From positions 1-14,939 of the forward strand of contig JBKPDW010000144.1 in NCBI GenBank assembly GCA_046728115.1: a stretch of 14,939 nucleotides of DNA. The letters are read 5' to 3'. Under the pieces are notes generated by a model, which was not told where the DNA came from, ran no database searches, and saw only the letters and a list, made by a program, of their open reading frames with translations. Positions within the stretch are counted from its first letter, which is position 1, and each line of letters begins with the position of its first letter. Positions 6,278 through 13,615 of this stretch are shown in pieces. Position numbers and translations under genes: made by a program. The stretch is from CAVSWN01 sp046728115 (GTDB lineage: Bacteria; Acidobacteriota; Vicinamibacteria; Vicinamibacterales; CAVVIG01).

Positions 6278-7790
6278 CGTCCCTGCCGAGGATCTGCCGC
6301 AGGTCTTTCACCACGGCGCTCTCCTCTTCCTTCAACGCGCGCGCGATGTCCGGATTCACGCGCAGCAGCAGCCGGTTGCCGTTGATGTCGGCGGCGACCT
6401 TGCGGACTTCGCTGAGAATCTCGTAGCAGATCGTGGAGCTGGACTTGATCACGCCGGTTCCGGAGCAGTACGGACACGGCTCGGTCAGCACGCGCTCGAG
6501 GCTCTGCTTCACGCGCTTGCGCGTGATGATGATGAGGCCGAAGTCGGACACCTGCAGCGCCTTTGACGGCGACCGGTCCTTCTTCAGCTCCTGCTCGACC
6601 GCCTGGAGGATCTTCTGTCGGTTTTTCTTTTCCTCCATGTCGATCAGATCGAGCACGATGATGCCGCCGAGATCGCGGAGCCGAATCTGCCGAACGATTT
6701 CCTTCACGGCCTCGAGGTTCGTCTTGACGATCGTGTCCTCGAGCCGCCCCGACGACTTCTTGCCGACGTACCGGCCGGTGTTGACGTCGATGGCGACCAG
6801 CGCCTCCGTCTGGTTGATGACGATCGACCCTCCAGACTTCAGCCACACTTTGCTCATCAACGCTTTGTCGATCTCTGCCTGCACGCCGTACTCATCGAAG
6901 ATCGGGTACGGCTTCGTGTAGAGCTTCACGCGCGGCGCCAGGGTGGGCATGATCCGCTCGACCAGATCGACTGTTCGACGGTATTCCTGTTCGTTGTCGA
7001 TCCGGATCGCCTGGAACTCCTCGGTCAGGAGATCCCGCAGCAGCTTGCTGACGAGGCTCTGCTCGCGGTACACCGCGGCCGGAGCGCGCTGCGAGTCCAC
7101 CTTCTGACGGATTTCAGTCCAGATCGCGTGGAACGCATCCAGATCTTTGACAATGTCTTCCCTGGGACGGCCGGCGGCGGCCGTGCGGACGATGACGCCC
7201 CCGGTGAAGCCGCGGCTCTCGCGGAACTCGCGGACAATCCCCCGCAGGCGGCCGCGCTCGTCGCGCGATTCGATCTTTCTGGAGACGCCGACGTGATCGA
7301 CTGTCGGCATGAACACGAGAAAACGTCCGGCAATCGTCACGTGCGAGGTGAGCCGCGCGCCTTTGGTGCCCAGCGGCTCCTTGACGACCTGAACCAGAAT
7401 CTCCTGGCCCTCTTTCAGCAGCTCTTCGATTTTTGGCTGCGGCCGCTCGCCCTTCGACGGCCCGGAATCTTTTCCGTCCCTCGACTCTGCCGCCGCGTCG
7501 CGCTCGGACCGGCCGCCGTTGCCGTCCTCCTCGCCGGACTCGATCTTGTCGAATTCCTCGAGCGTGTCGACGACATCCGCGACATAGAGAAACCCGTCGC
7601 GCTCGAGACCGACGTCGATGAAGGATGATTGCATGCCGGGCAGGACTTTCGACACGCGACCTTTGTAGACATTGCCGACGACGCCGCGGTGCCGTTCACG
7701 TTCGACGAATACTTCTGCGACCTGGTCGTCCTCGAGGATGGCCACCATCGTTTCGTGGCCGTTGGAGGAGACGATCATCTCCTTCTGCAT
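6219..7790 (-). CDS. rng: Ribonuclease G (Rne/Rng family)
   Basis: The 523-residue endoribonuclease cleaves single-stranded AU-rich RNA and matures rRNA 5' ends; 5'-monophosphate RNAs are preferred in the family. An S1-like RNA-binding domain spans about 37-165 (GNVYKGRVSKVLPGMQSSFIDVG at 39-61). It is interrupted by a charged, low-complexity insert at about 82-118. The 5'-sensor/RNase H-like part contains GARLTSH (144-150). The catalytic metal ligands are D335 (LVAIDVNTGRYVG) and D381 (VLDLIDM), equivalent by eye to D303 and D346 of RNase E. The zinc-link motif is C439-P-Y-C442-SGTG. There is no long C-terminal degradosome scaffold, which supports RNase G rather than RNase E. It is the last gene of the elongasome operon, reached through a 90-bp spacer carrying a palindromic heptamer repeat. 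GGAGGAG at 7803-7797 lies six bases before the ATG and fixes the start. Confidence 0.95.
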   Translation of the reverse strand: MQKEMIVSSNGHETMVAILEDDQVAEVFVERERHRGVVGNVYKGRVSKVLPGMQSSFIDVGLERDGFLYVADVVDTLEEFDKIESGEEDGNGGRSERDAAAESRDGKDSGPSKGERPQPKIEELLKEGQEILVQVVKEPLGTKGARLTSHVTIAGRFLVFMPTVDHVGVSRKIESRDERGRLRGIVREFRESRGFTGGVIVRTAAAGRPREDIVKDLDAFHAIWTEIRQKVDSQRAPAAVYREQSLVSKLLRDLLTEEFQAIRIDNEQEYRRTVDLVERIMPTLAPRVKLYTKPYPIFDEYGVQAEIDKALMSKVWLKSGGSIVINQTEALVAIDVNTGRYVGKKSSGRLEDTIVKTNLEAVKEIVRQIRLRDLGGIIVLDLIDMEEKKNRQKILQAVEQELKKDRSPSKALQVSDFGLIIITRKRVKQSLERVLTEPCPYCSGTGVIKSSSTICYEILSEVRKVAADINGNRLLLRVNPDIARALKEEESAVVKDLRQILGRDVTVKADAQLHHEQFDVMAV

Positions 7791-7796
7791 CCACCA

Positions 7797-7803
7797 CTCC
7801 TCC
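7797..7803 (-). promoter_or_regulatory. Shine-Dalgarno site of rng
   Basis: GGAGGAG on the minus strand, six bases from the rng ATG at 7790. It is among the strongest ribosome sites in the minus-strand operon and follows the repeat element of the rodA-rng spacer, so rng is set up for translation independent of rodA. Confidence 0.7.
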
Positions 7804-7809
7804 GCGACG

Positions 7810-7870
7810 GGGATCAGAGTCTAGGGTGTGGGGATTAGTCCTCTAACCCTTCACCTCTATCCCGAACCCC
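7810..7870 (-). repeat. G-rich palindromic heptamer element, copy A (rodA-rng spacer)
   Basis: On the plus strand four 7-base G-rich units (such as GGGATCA and GGGATTA) run from 7810 to 7837. GTCCT follows at 7838-7842, then four C-rich units in inverse orientation (such as CTAACCC and CTATCCC) to 7870. The centre can fold as GGGATTAG with CTAACCC around a short loop with one bulged base. Read on the minus strand, 7870-7819 (52 bases) matches 14860-14912 (53 bases): both begin GGGGTTCGG, carry GACTA(A)TCCC in the middle and end CCCTAGAC. It occupies most of the rodA-rng gap and would be transcribed with the operon. There is no T-run, so simple intrinsic termination is not supported. Confidence 0.7.
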
Positions 7871-7880
7871 CGACACGTTT

Positions 7881-8975
7881 TCAGTTCGTGAAGCGGCGCA
7901 TGCGTACGTTGAGCACCAGCCCGAAGCCGGCGAGCGTCGCGATCATCGACGAGCCGCCGTAACTCATGAGCGGAAGCGTCAGCCCTTTGACGGGCGCCAG
8001 TCCGGCCGACATGGTGATGTTGTAGATCACCTGAAACGCGAAGCTGGCGAGCACGCCGAGCACGAGGTACGAGCCGAGCCGATCCTTGGCCAGCGTCGCG
8101 GCCTCGAGCGCGCGCAGAATCACGAAGAGATACAGGCCGAGCGCCATCAGGACGCCGGCAAACCCCTGTTCCTCGGCCAACACCGAGAAAATGAAATCGT
8201 TGTGCGCAACAGGCAGGAAGCGCAATTGGCCTTGCGTCCCCTGCTTGAAACCCTTGCCTGACAAACCGCCGGATCCCACCGTGATGCGCGCCTGAATCTG
8301 CTGGTAGCCGGCGCCCTTCGCATCCTGCGAGGGATCGAGAAACGTCGAGATCCGCGATTTCTGATAGTCCTTGAGCGCGAACTTCCATGCGACCGGCGCG
8401 GCCAGCGCAGCGCACAGGCACAGGATGCCGAGTATGCGCATCGGCATCCCGGCGAGATAGGCGATGGCCAGAAAAACGGGCAGAAGCGTCACGGCCGTGC
8501 CGAGATCCGGCTCCTTCACGATGAGGAACACCGGCACAGCGGTCAGCGCGCCGCCGATTGCCAGCTCGCTCGGCCCGGGCGCGCCGCGTTGCTCGCCGAA
8601 AAATTTCGCGAGGACGAGCGCCAGCCCCAGCTTCGCAAACTCCGACGGCTGCAGATTGAACACTCGAAGCGGAATCCAGCGCCGCGCGCCCATCTGCACG
8701 GTCCCGAAAAACATCACGTAGACCAGCAGCGCGCAGAGCCCCAGATAGATCAGATGCGACTTGTCGGTCAGCGTGCGGTAGTCGAGCGTCAGCATGACGA
8801 CCATGGCCACGAGCCCCAGGGCGATGGCGTACAGCTGCGTCACGTACATGCGCGAGGTGCCGTGCGTCGGATCGGACGTCGTGCTGAAAATCATGACCAC
8901 ACCGAGCGCGCACAGCGCGACAATCGCGATGAAGAGGGCCCAGTCGATGTGGTGGTAGAGGCGGCGCTCGAACAT
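7881..8975 (-). CDS. rodA: Rod-shape peptidoglycan glycosyltransferase RodA (SEDS)
   Basis: The 364-residue, roughly ten-helix membrane protein polymerises lipid II into glycan strands during cell elongation, in complex with PBP2. SEDS signatures are MGARRWIPLRVFNLQPSEFAKL (95-116, divided here by QPSEFAKL at 109-116), EPDLGTAVTLLP (155-166), the SRISTFLDP loop (207-215), GYQQIQARITVGSGG (223-237), AHNDFIFSVLAEEQGF (257-272) with the catalytic Asp at D260, and PVKGLTLPLMSYGGSSM (328-344). Length is normal for RodA. It lies directly downstream of mrdA, its usual partner. The ATG at 8975 is the only sensible start before the first membrane helix (about 12-30). No Shine-Dalgarno sequence is visible: the bases immediately upstream are a CAGAATT-type repeat array that abuts the start codon. 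Downstream, a palindromic repeat separates it from rng. Confidence 0.96.
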   Translation of the reverse strand: MFERRLYHHIDWALFIAIVALCALGVVMIFSTTSDPTHGTSRMYVTQLYAIALGLVAMVVMLTLDYRTLTDKSHLIYLGLCALLVYVMFFGTVQMGARRWIPLRVFNLQPSEFAKLGLALVLAKFFGEQRGAPGPSELAIGGALTAVPVFLIVKEPDLGTAVTLLPVFLAIAYLAGMPMRILGILCLCAALAAPVAWKFALKDYQKSRISTFLDPSQDAKGAGYQQIQARITVGSGGLSGKGFKQGTQGQLRFLPVAHNDFIFSVLAEEQGFAGVLMALGLYLFVILRALEAATLAKDRLGSYLVLGVLASFAFQVIYNITMSAGLAPVKGLTLPLMSYGGSSMIATLAGFGLVLNVRMRRFTN

Positions 8976-8976
8976 T

Positions 8977-9047
8977 TCAGAATTCAGAATTCAGATTTCA
9001 GACTTCGGATTTGACTGCCGATTGCGGATTGCAGATTGGCGATGGCC
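8977..9047. repeat. Degenerate 7-bp tandem array in the mrdA-rodA spacer
   Basis: A run of 7-base units covers nearly the whole 83-bp spacer. First come two exact TCAGAAT units (8977-8983, 8984-8990), then decaying relatives TCAGATT, TCAGACT and TCGGATT to 9011. After a small phase change come GATT-type units every seven bases at 9013, 9020, 9027, 9034 and 9041. TTCAGAATTCAGATT at 8983-8997 is identical to 13461-13475 before mreB. GATTGCAGA (9027-9035) and GATGGCC (9041-9047) also recur there (13472-13480, 13490-13496). The array begins one base from the rodA start codon. I saw no spacer-repeat regularity of CRISPR type. Confidence 0.8.
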
Positions 9048-9058
9048 ACGCTCCTCTA

Positions 9059-10921
9059 TCAGCCCATCGATGGATTGAGATTGGGTGTCAGCACCGGTTT
9101 CGGCGGAAGCGGACGACCGTCCCGCTTCGCGAAGAACGTGTCGAGGATGTGATGGACGACCATGGCGGCATTGCCGCCATGCACGCCGTGCTCGAGCAGG
9201 ACCACTCCGGCAATCTGCGGGTTGTCGCGCGGCGCGAAGAACACGAACCAGCCGTTGTCGCGTAGATCCCTGGCCGTCTTCCCCGCCGCGGCGGCTTTTC
9301 CCTGATTCGAAATCACCTGGGCCGTGCCGGTCTTGCCTGCGACGTCGTATCCCACCAGCTTCGCCGCGCCGCCCGTGCCACCGGGCTCGTTCACGGCCAT
9401 CCACATGCCCTCGCGGATCGGCCGCAGCTTCTCCGGATCGATCGAAACCGGCGTGTGCTGACGCAGACCCGACATCGGCTTCCAGCCTTCGCCATCGTCG
9501 ACGGCCTTGACCAGGTGCGGCGTCACGCGAACGCCGCCGTTGGCCAGCGTCGCCATGTACACCGCCATCGACACCGGCGTCACCGACACCGCACCCTGTC
9601 CGATGCCGACCGAAATCGTCTCGCCCGCGTACCACTTCTCGTGTTTCTTCTCGCGCTTCCACTCGGTCGACGGCACGAGCCCCTGTACCTCGTTCGGTAA
9701 ATCGATGCCGCTCTTGACGCCGAGGCCGACGGCGGCCGACCACTTGTTGATTTTGTCCACGCCTACCATGTTGGCGACCGTGTAAAAGTACACGTCGCAC
9801 GACTGCTGAATCGCTCTCCGCAGATCGACCGAGCCGTGGCCGCCCCTGCTGAACCGCCAGCACTTGAAGTCGCGGCCGTAGAAGTTCATGTGGCCCGGAC
9901 AAAATACGTGGAACTCCGGGGTTATGACGCCTTCTTCGAGCGCAGCGAGTGCCACGGCCATCTTGAAGGTCGATCCCGGTGGATAGGTGCCTTGAATCGC
10001 GCGATCGTTCAGCGGACGATCCTTGTCGGTCATCAGGGCCGTCCACGTCGCGCGATCGATGCCGGCTGCAAACGCATTGGGATCGAACCCCGGCCGGCTC
10101 GTGAACCCGAGCACTTCGCCGTTCATCGGATCGAGCGCGACGGCGGCGCCGTTGAGATCGATGGCATCGAAGGCTTCCTCGATCGCCTTCTGCACGTCGT
10201 AGTCGAGCGTCAGCTGCAGCCGCTTGCCCTCGATCGGCGGATCTTCGTCGAGCGTCCGGATTTCGCGGCCGACGCTGTTCACGACTACCCGCCGCGCGCC
10301 GTCCTCGCCCATTAGCACGGCGTTGTAGATCTTCTCGATCCCGGATTGGCCGACGATGTCGCCGCTCTTCAACCCGTCCTGATCGTTGACCTGTGCGTCG
10401 TTGACCTCGCCCACGTAGCCGAACAGGTGCGCCGCCATCGCTTCGGGATATCGTCGTGTCGGCACCTGTTCGATGACGATCTCCGGCAACTCGAGCCGGC
10501 GCGCCATCACGGCGGCTACCTGCGCCCGCGTCGCGTCCTGCACGATCATGATCGGACGATACGAAGGCTCGCGGCGATGCCGATCGATGACCGTCTTGAT
10601 ACCCGCTTCGTCCATGCCGAGCGCCGTCGCAAGCACGCTGACCGTTCGATTCATGTCGACCGTGCGCTCCCGGTCGATCGAAATGCTGAACGATCGCCGG
10701 TTCTCGACCAGCACCTTCCCGTCGCGATCGAACACCACGCCTCGAGGCGCGCGCAGCGCCAGTGTCCGCTGGCGGTTGTTCTCCGCCATCTCTTCGTACT
10801 TCCGGTGCTGCGCCACCTGCAGCACCCAGAAGCTCACCGCCAGACTGGCGAACAGCACGCAGACGAGGTACTGCAGCACCGTCAAGCGGCCGGTCAGCGA
10901 GCGGCGTTGTTCCGTACGCAT
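9059..10921 (-). CDS. mrdA: Penicillin-binding protein 2, elongation transpeptidase
   Basis: The 620-residue class B penicillin-binding protein crosslinks new peptidoglycan in the periplasm during elongation and activates RodA. It has a single N-terminal membrane anchor (about 14-36) and a pedestal/dimerisation region beginning RAPRGVVFDRDGKVL (57-71) with RRYPEAMAAHLFGYVGEV (156-173) and GQSGIEKIYN (191-200). The transpeptidase domain carries all three catalytic motifs: S317-T-F-K320 (YPPGSTFKM), S374-C-D376 (QQSCDVYFY) and K530-T-G532 (AGKTGTAQ). ISVGIGQGAVSVTP (436-449) is also typical. Length and order fit PBP2 rather than the septal PBP3. The ATG lies 16 bp after the mreD stop, with a purine-rich GAGAGTGGGAG just before it serving as a diffuse ribosome site. 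The gene is followed by a heptamer-repeat spacer and rodA. Confidence 0.97.
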   Translation of the reverse strand: MRTEQRRSLTGRLTVLQYLVCVLFASLAVSFWVLQVAQHRKYEEMAENNRQRTLALRAPRGVVFDRDGKVLVENRRSFSISIDRERTVDMNRTVSVLATALGMDEAGIKTVIDRHRREPSYRPIMIVQDATRAQVAAVMARRLELPEIVIEQVPTRRYPEAMAAHLFGYVGEVNDAQVNDQDGLKSGDIVGQSGIEKIYNAVLMGEDGARRVVVNSVGREIRTLDEDPPIEGKRLQLTLDYDVQKAIEEAFDAIDLNGAAVALDPMNGEVLGFTSRPGFDPNAFAAGIDRATWTALMTDKDRPLNDRAIQGTYPPGSTFKMAVALAALEEGVITPEFHVFCPGHMNFYGRDFKCWRFSRGGHGSVDLRRAIQQSCDVYFYTVANMVGVDKINKWSAAVGLGVKSGIDLPNEVQGLVPSTEWKREKKHEKWYAGETISVGIGQGAVSVTPVSMAVYMATLANGGVRVTPHLVKAVDDGEGWKPMSGLRQHTPVSIDPEKLRPIREGMWMAVNEPGGTGGAAKLVGYDVAGKTGTAQVISNQGKAAAAGKTARDLRDNGWFVFFAPRDNPQIAGVVLLEHGVHGGNAAMVVHHILDTFFAKRDGRPLPPKPVLTPNLNPSMG

Positions 10922-10937
10922 ACTCCCACTCTCAACT

Positions 10938-11450
10938 CTAACGCCGGATCCGGGCTTTCGCGGCCCGCCGCCGCTCGACTGCGCCGGGCAGCAACTCGCT
11001 CACCTGGAAGGCCACCACCCCGATGATTGCGTTGGCGATCGCCTGCTCGGCGACATCCGCGTAAGGCGTCCCGAAGTGGCGCAGATTCAGCAGCACGTAC
11101 AGTCCCATGAATACCGCCTGGTGCACAACGGTCGCTCCGAAAAACACCAGAAAGCGCGGCACCGATTGCACGACGATGAACTGCGTCCCGATGATGCCTG
11201 CCAGGAACCCCACAACGGTCTTGGCCAGCCCATCGATACCGGTGATGCTGCCGGTGGTCAATGCGTCCTGGAGCAGCCCCCCCAGTGATCCCGTCAGCAG
11301 CCCGGTCGACGGTCCGTATGTCAGCGCGACGTACACCACGACGACCAGTACCAGATCGATCCCGATACTTCCGCCGATCACGTAACGCGCCAGGGTTGTC
11401 TGCAGAGCGAGCGCCGCTGTCACCGCCAGGATGACCCCGGCCGCCTTCAC
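10938..11450 (-). CDS. mreD: Rod shape-determining membrane protein MreD
   Basis: The 170-residue polytopic inner-membrane protein has about five hydrophobic segments (roughly 5-22, 28-47, 50-65, 76-92 and 99-118, with a weaker one near 138-155) and a basic C-terminal tail. This is typical for MreD, which links MreC and MreB to the PBP2-RodA synthase. Conserved-looking features are LQTTLARYV near the N-terminus and the YGPSTGLLTGSLGGLLQDAL segment (45-64). Length is normal (about 160-180). The start codon is GTG at 11450, and it overlaps the mreC stop as GTGA. No Shine-Dalgarno sequence precedes it, so translation should depend on coupling to mreC. The stop is 16 bp before mrdA. MreD is poorly conserved in sequence, so position in the mreBCD-mrdA-rodA order is a major part of the identification. 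Confidence 0.9.
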   Translation of the reverse strand: MKAAGVILAVTAALALQTTLARYVIGGSIGIDLVLVVVVYVALTYGPSTGLLTGSLGGLLQDALTTGSITGIDGLAKTVVGFLAGIIGTQFIVVQSVPRFLVFFGATVVHQAVFMGLYVLLNLRHFGTPYADVAEQAIANAIIGVVAFQVSELLPGAVERRRAAKARIRR

Positions 11451-12295
11451 TCGGGAACCCCGGCGGCCGGATCGCGCGCGGGCGTCGGTTCCACGACAAC
11501 GAGTACTTCCTCGAGCGACGAAAAAGCGACCGCCGGCCGTACGCTGATCCGCCGATACGATCCGCCGCTGCGATCCACCGCGTCGACGCGTCCGATCAGG
11601 AATCCCTTCGGGTAGATCCCGTCAATGCCCGACGACACGACGACATCACCCACGACGACGTCCGCAGCCTCGGAGACGTATTCCATCTGGAGGCGGTCTT
11701 CGCCGACGCCGATGATGATGCCTTGCGCGCGCGTCCGCTCGATGATCGCGCCCGCAGCCGCGTTTCGATCGAGGAGTAGCTGGACCTTCGCCGATCGGAC
11801 GTTCGGCACGACTACGCGGCCGACCACGCCCGCCGGCGCGAGCACGGCCATATCAGCGGCGATCCCGTCGCTCGTGCCCTTGTTGATCGTCAAGGTGCGA
11901 AAGCCGGGCGTCGCCGCCCCGCCGATGATCTCCGCCGCGGTCGTACGTATCGTCAGGCGATTGCGCAGGTCCAGCAGCTCTTCGAGGCTGCGCGCGCGAT
12001 CGGCCTGGGCCCGCTGCTCCTGCCCTTGAATCTCGGCCGCGGCCAGACGGCGCTTTAGGTCTTCGTTCTCCTGGTGGACCTGTCGCAGGCCGATGTACCC
12101 CGTCCACGCTGAGCGCACGCCCGTCACCGCCGACGAGACGGTGCGCTGTATTTCGGAAAAGATGCCGACCGTGACCGTTTCGAGCATCGGGACGCCGCTG
12201 CGAGAGTTCACCCGCAGCGAGATGAGCAGGATATGCCCCACGACGACGATCAGAAACAGGTAACCGGACCGTTGGCGGAATTCAAGCAGCGCCAT
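11447..12295 (-). CDS. mreC: Rod shape-determining protein MreC
   Basis: The 282-residue bitopic protein scaffolds the elongasome in the periplasm and switches PBP2 to its active state. It has a short cytoplasmic N-terminus, a membrane helix at about 11-27 (YLFLIVVVGHILLISL), a coiled-coil at about 70-113 rich in Glu/Gln/Arg, then the beta-rich core. The core has TINKGTSDGI (136-145), GVVGRVVVPN (156-165), QLLLDRNAAAGAII (172-185), GDVVVSSGIDGIYPKGFLIGRV (216-237, split here by SGIDGIYPKG) and a Pro-rich end. The ATG at 12295 is chosen because MALLEFRQR followed by the membrane helix is the usual MreC beginning. An in-frame GTG at 12337 would add 14 residues without homologous character. No clear Shine-Dalgarno site exists. 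The stop overlaps the mreD start, and mreB lies 123 bp upstream. Confidence 0.93.
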   Translation of the reverse strand: MALLEFRQRSGYLFLIVVVGHILLISLRVNSRSGVPMLETVTVGIFSEIQRTVSSAVTGVRSAWTGYIGLRQVHQENEDLKRRLAAAEIQGQEQRAQADRARSLEELLDLRNRLTIRTTAAEIIGGAATPGFRTLTINKGTSDGIAADMAVLAPAGVVGRVVVPNVRSAKVQLLLDRNAAAGAIIERTRAQGIIIGVGEDRLQMEYVSEAADVVVGDVVVSSGIDGIYPKGFLIGRVDAVDRSGGSYRRISVRPAVAFSSLEEVLVVVEPTPARDPAAGVPE

Positions 12296-12322
12296 GGAAC
12301 CAGAACTAGCCACCGCGCAGGG

Positions 12323-12381
12323 CACGGGCGGACACACATGTATGCAAGCAAGCCCACGCCCCCGTGTCCTCAGTGTCCTCC
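12323..12381 (-). other. Structured mreB-mreC spacer: GC stem and 9-bp direct repeat
   Basis: The 123-bp gap between mreB and mreC contains CACGGGCG (12323-12330) facing CGCCCCCGTG (12357-12366), an 8-bp stem with a two-base bulge. Next to it is a 9-base near-duplicate on the plus strand, GTGTCCTCA at 12364-12372 and GTGTCCTCC at 12373-12381. The hairpin could slow or partly end transcription after mreB, which is usually made in excess of MreC. No T-run follows, so this is a weak inference. No promoter for mreC was recognised. Confidence 0.3.
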
Positions 12382-12418
12382 TGGGTGGAGATCAACGGAA
12401 TCGTGGAGCGTCCCATCA

Positions 12419-13444
<1,026 letters not shown>

Positions 13445-13452
13445 ATCAGAAA

Positions 13453-13458
13453 CTCCTC
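13453..13458 (-). promoter_or_regulatory. Shine-Dalgarno site selecting the TTG start of mreB
   Basis: GAGGAG on the minus strand, eight bases from TTG 13444 and 23 bases from the in-frame ATG 13429. It overlaps the edge of the heptamer repeat array that begins at 13457, so the repeat boundary is close to the translation start. Confidence 0.65.
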
Positions 13459-13609
13459 AGTTCAGAATTCAGATTGCAGAATTCAGGTTGATGGCCGATT
13501 GAATATTTGTATGCGCGGGCCGTTCGGCTGCCGTGACGGCTCGCCGCGAATGCTGAACTCTGAATCAACTCTGAATTCAATCTGAATTCTGAATTCCGCC
13601 ATCTGAACT
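13457..13609. repeat. Inverted CAGAATT-type heptamer arrays before mreB
   Basis: The left arm (13457-13503) carries AGAATTC/AGATTGC units every seven bases. The right arm (13553-13609) carries CTGAATT/CTGAACT units in the opposite orientation, spaced 7, 11, 11, 7 and 14 bases. TTCAGAATTCAGATTG at 13461-13476 and its exact reverse complement at 13578-13593 form a perfect 16-bp inverted repeat enclosing 101 bases. The central segment at 13504-13552 is not repetitive. It holds CATACAAATATTC (minus strand), the only AT-rich patch suited to a -10 element, but no good -35 was found. The region fills the spacer between the diguanylate-cyclase gene and mreB. Confidence 0.82.
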
Positions 13610-13615
13610 GCCATT

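Noticed and set aside
7810..7870. Intrinsic terminator of rodA
   Set aside because: The palindrome can fold, but no T-run follows on the minus strand, and its match to another locus suggests a dispersed repeat rather than a simple terminator.
8977..9047. CRISPR array
   Set aside because: Units are 7 bases, contiguous and degenerate, with no 25-40 bp repeats, no unique spacers and no cas genes.
8991..10046. A 351-codon minus-strand frame inside mrdA, and similar long frames within rodA and mreB
   Set aside because: These are alternative frames of genes with complete catalytic motifs; composition is Arg/Gly/Ala-rich and no start site is supported.
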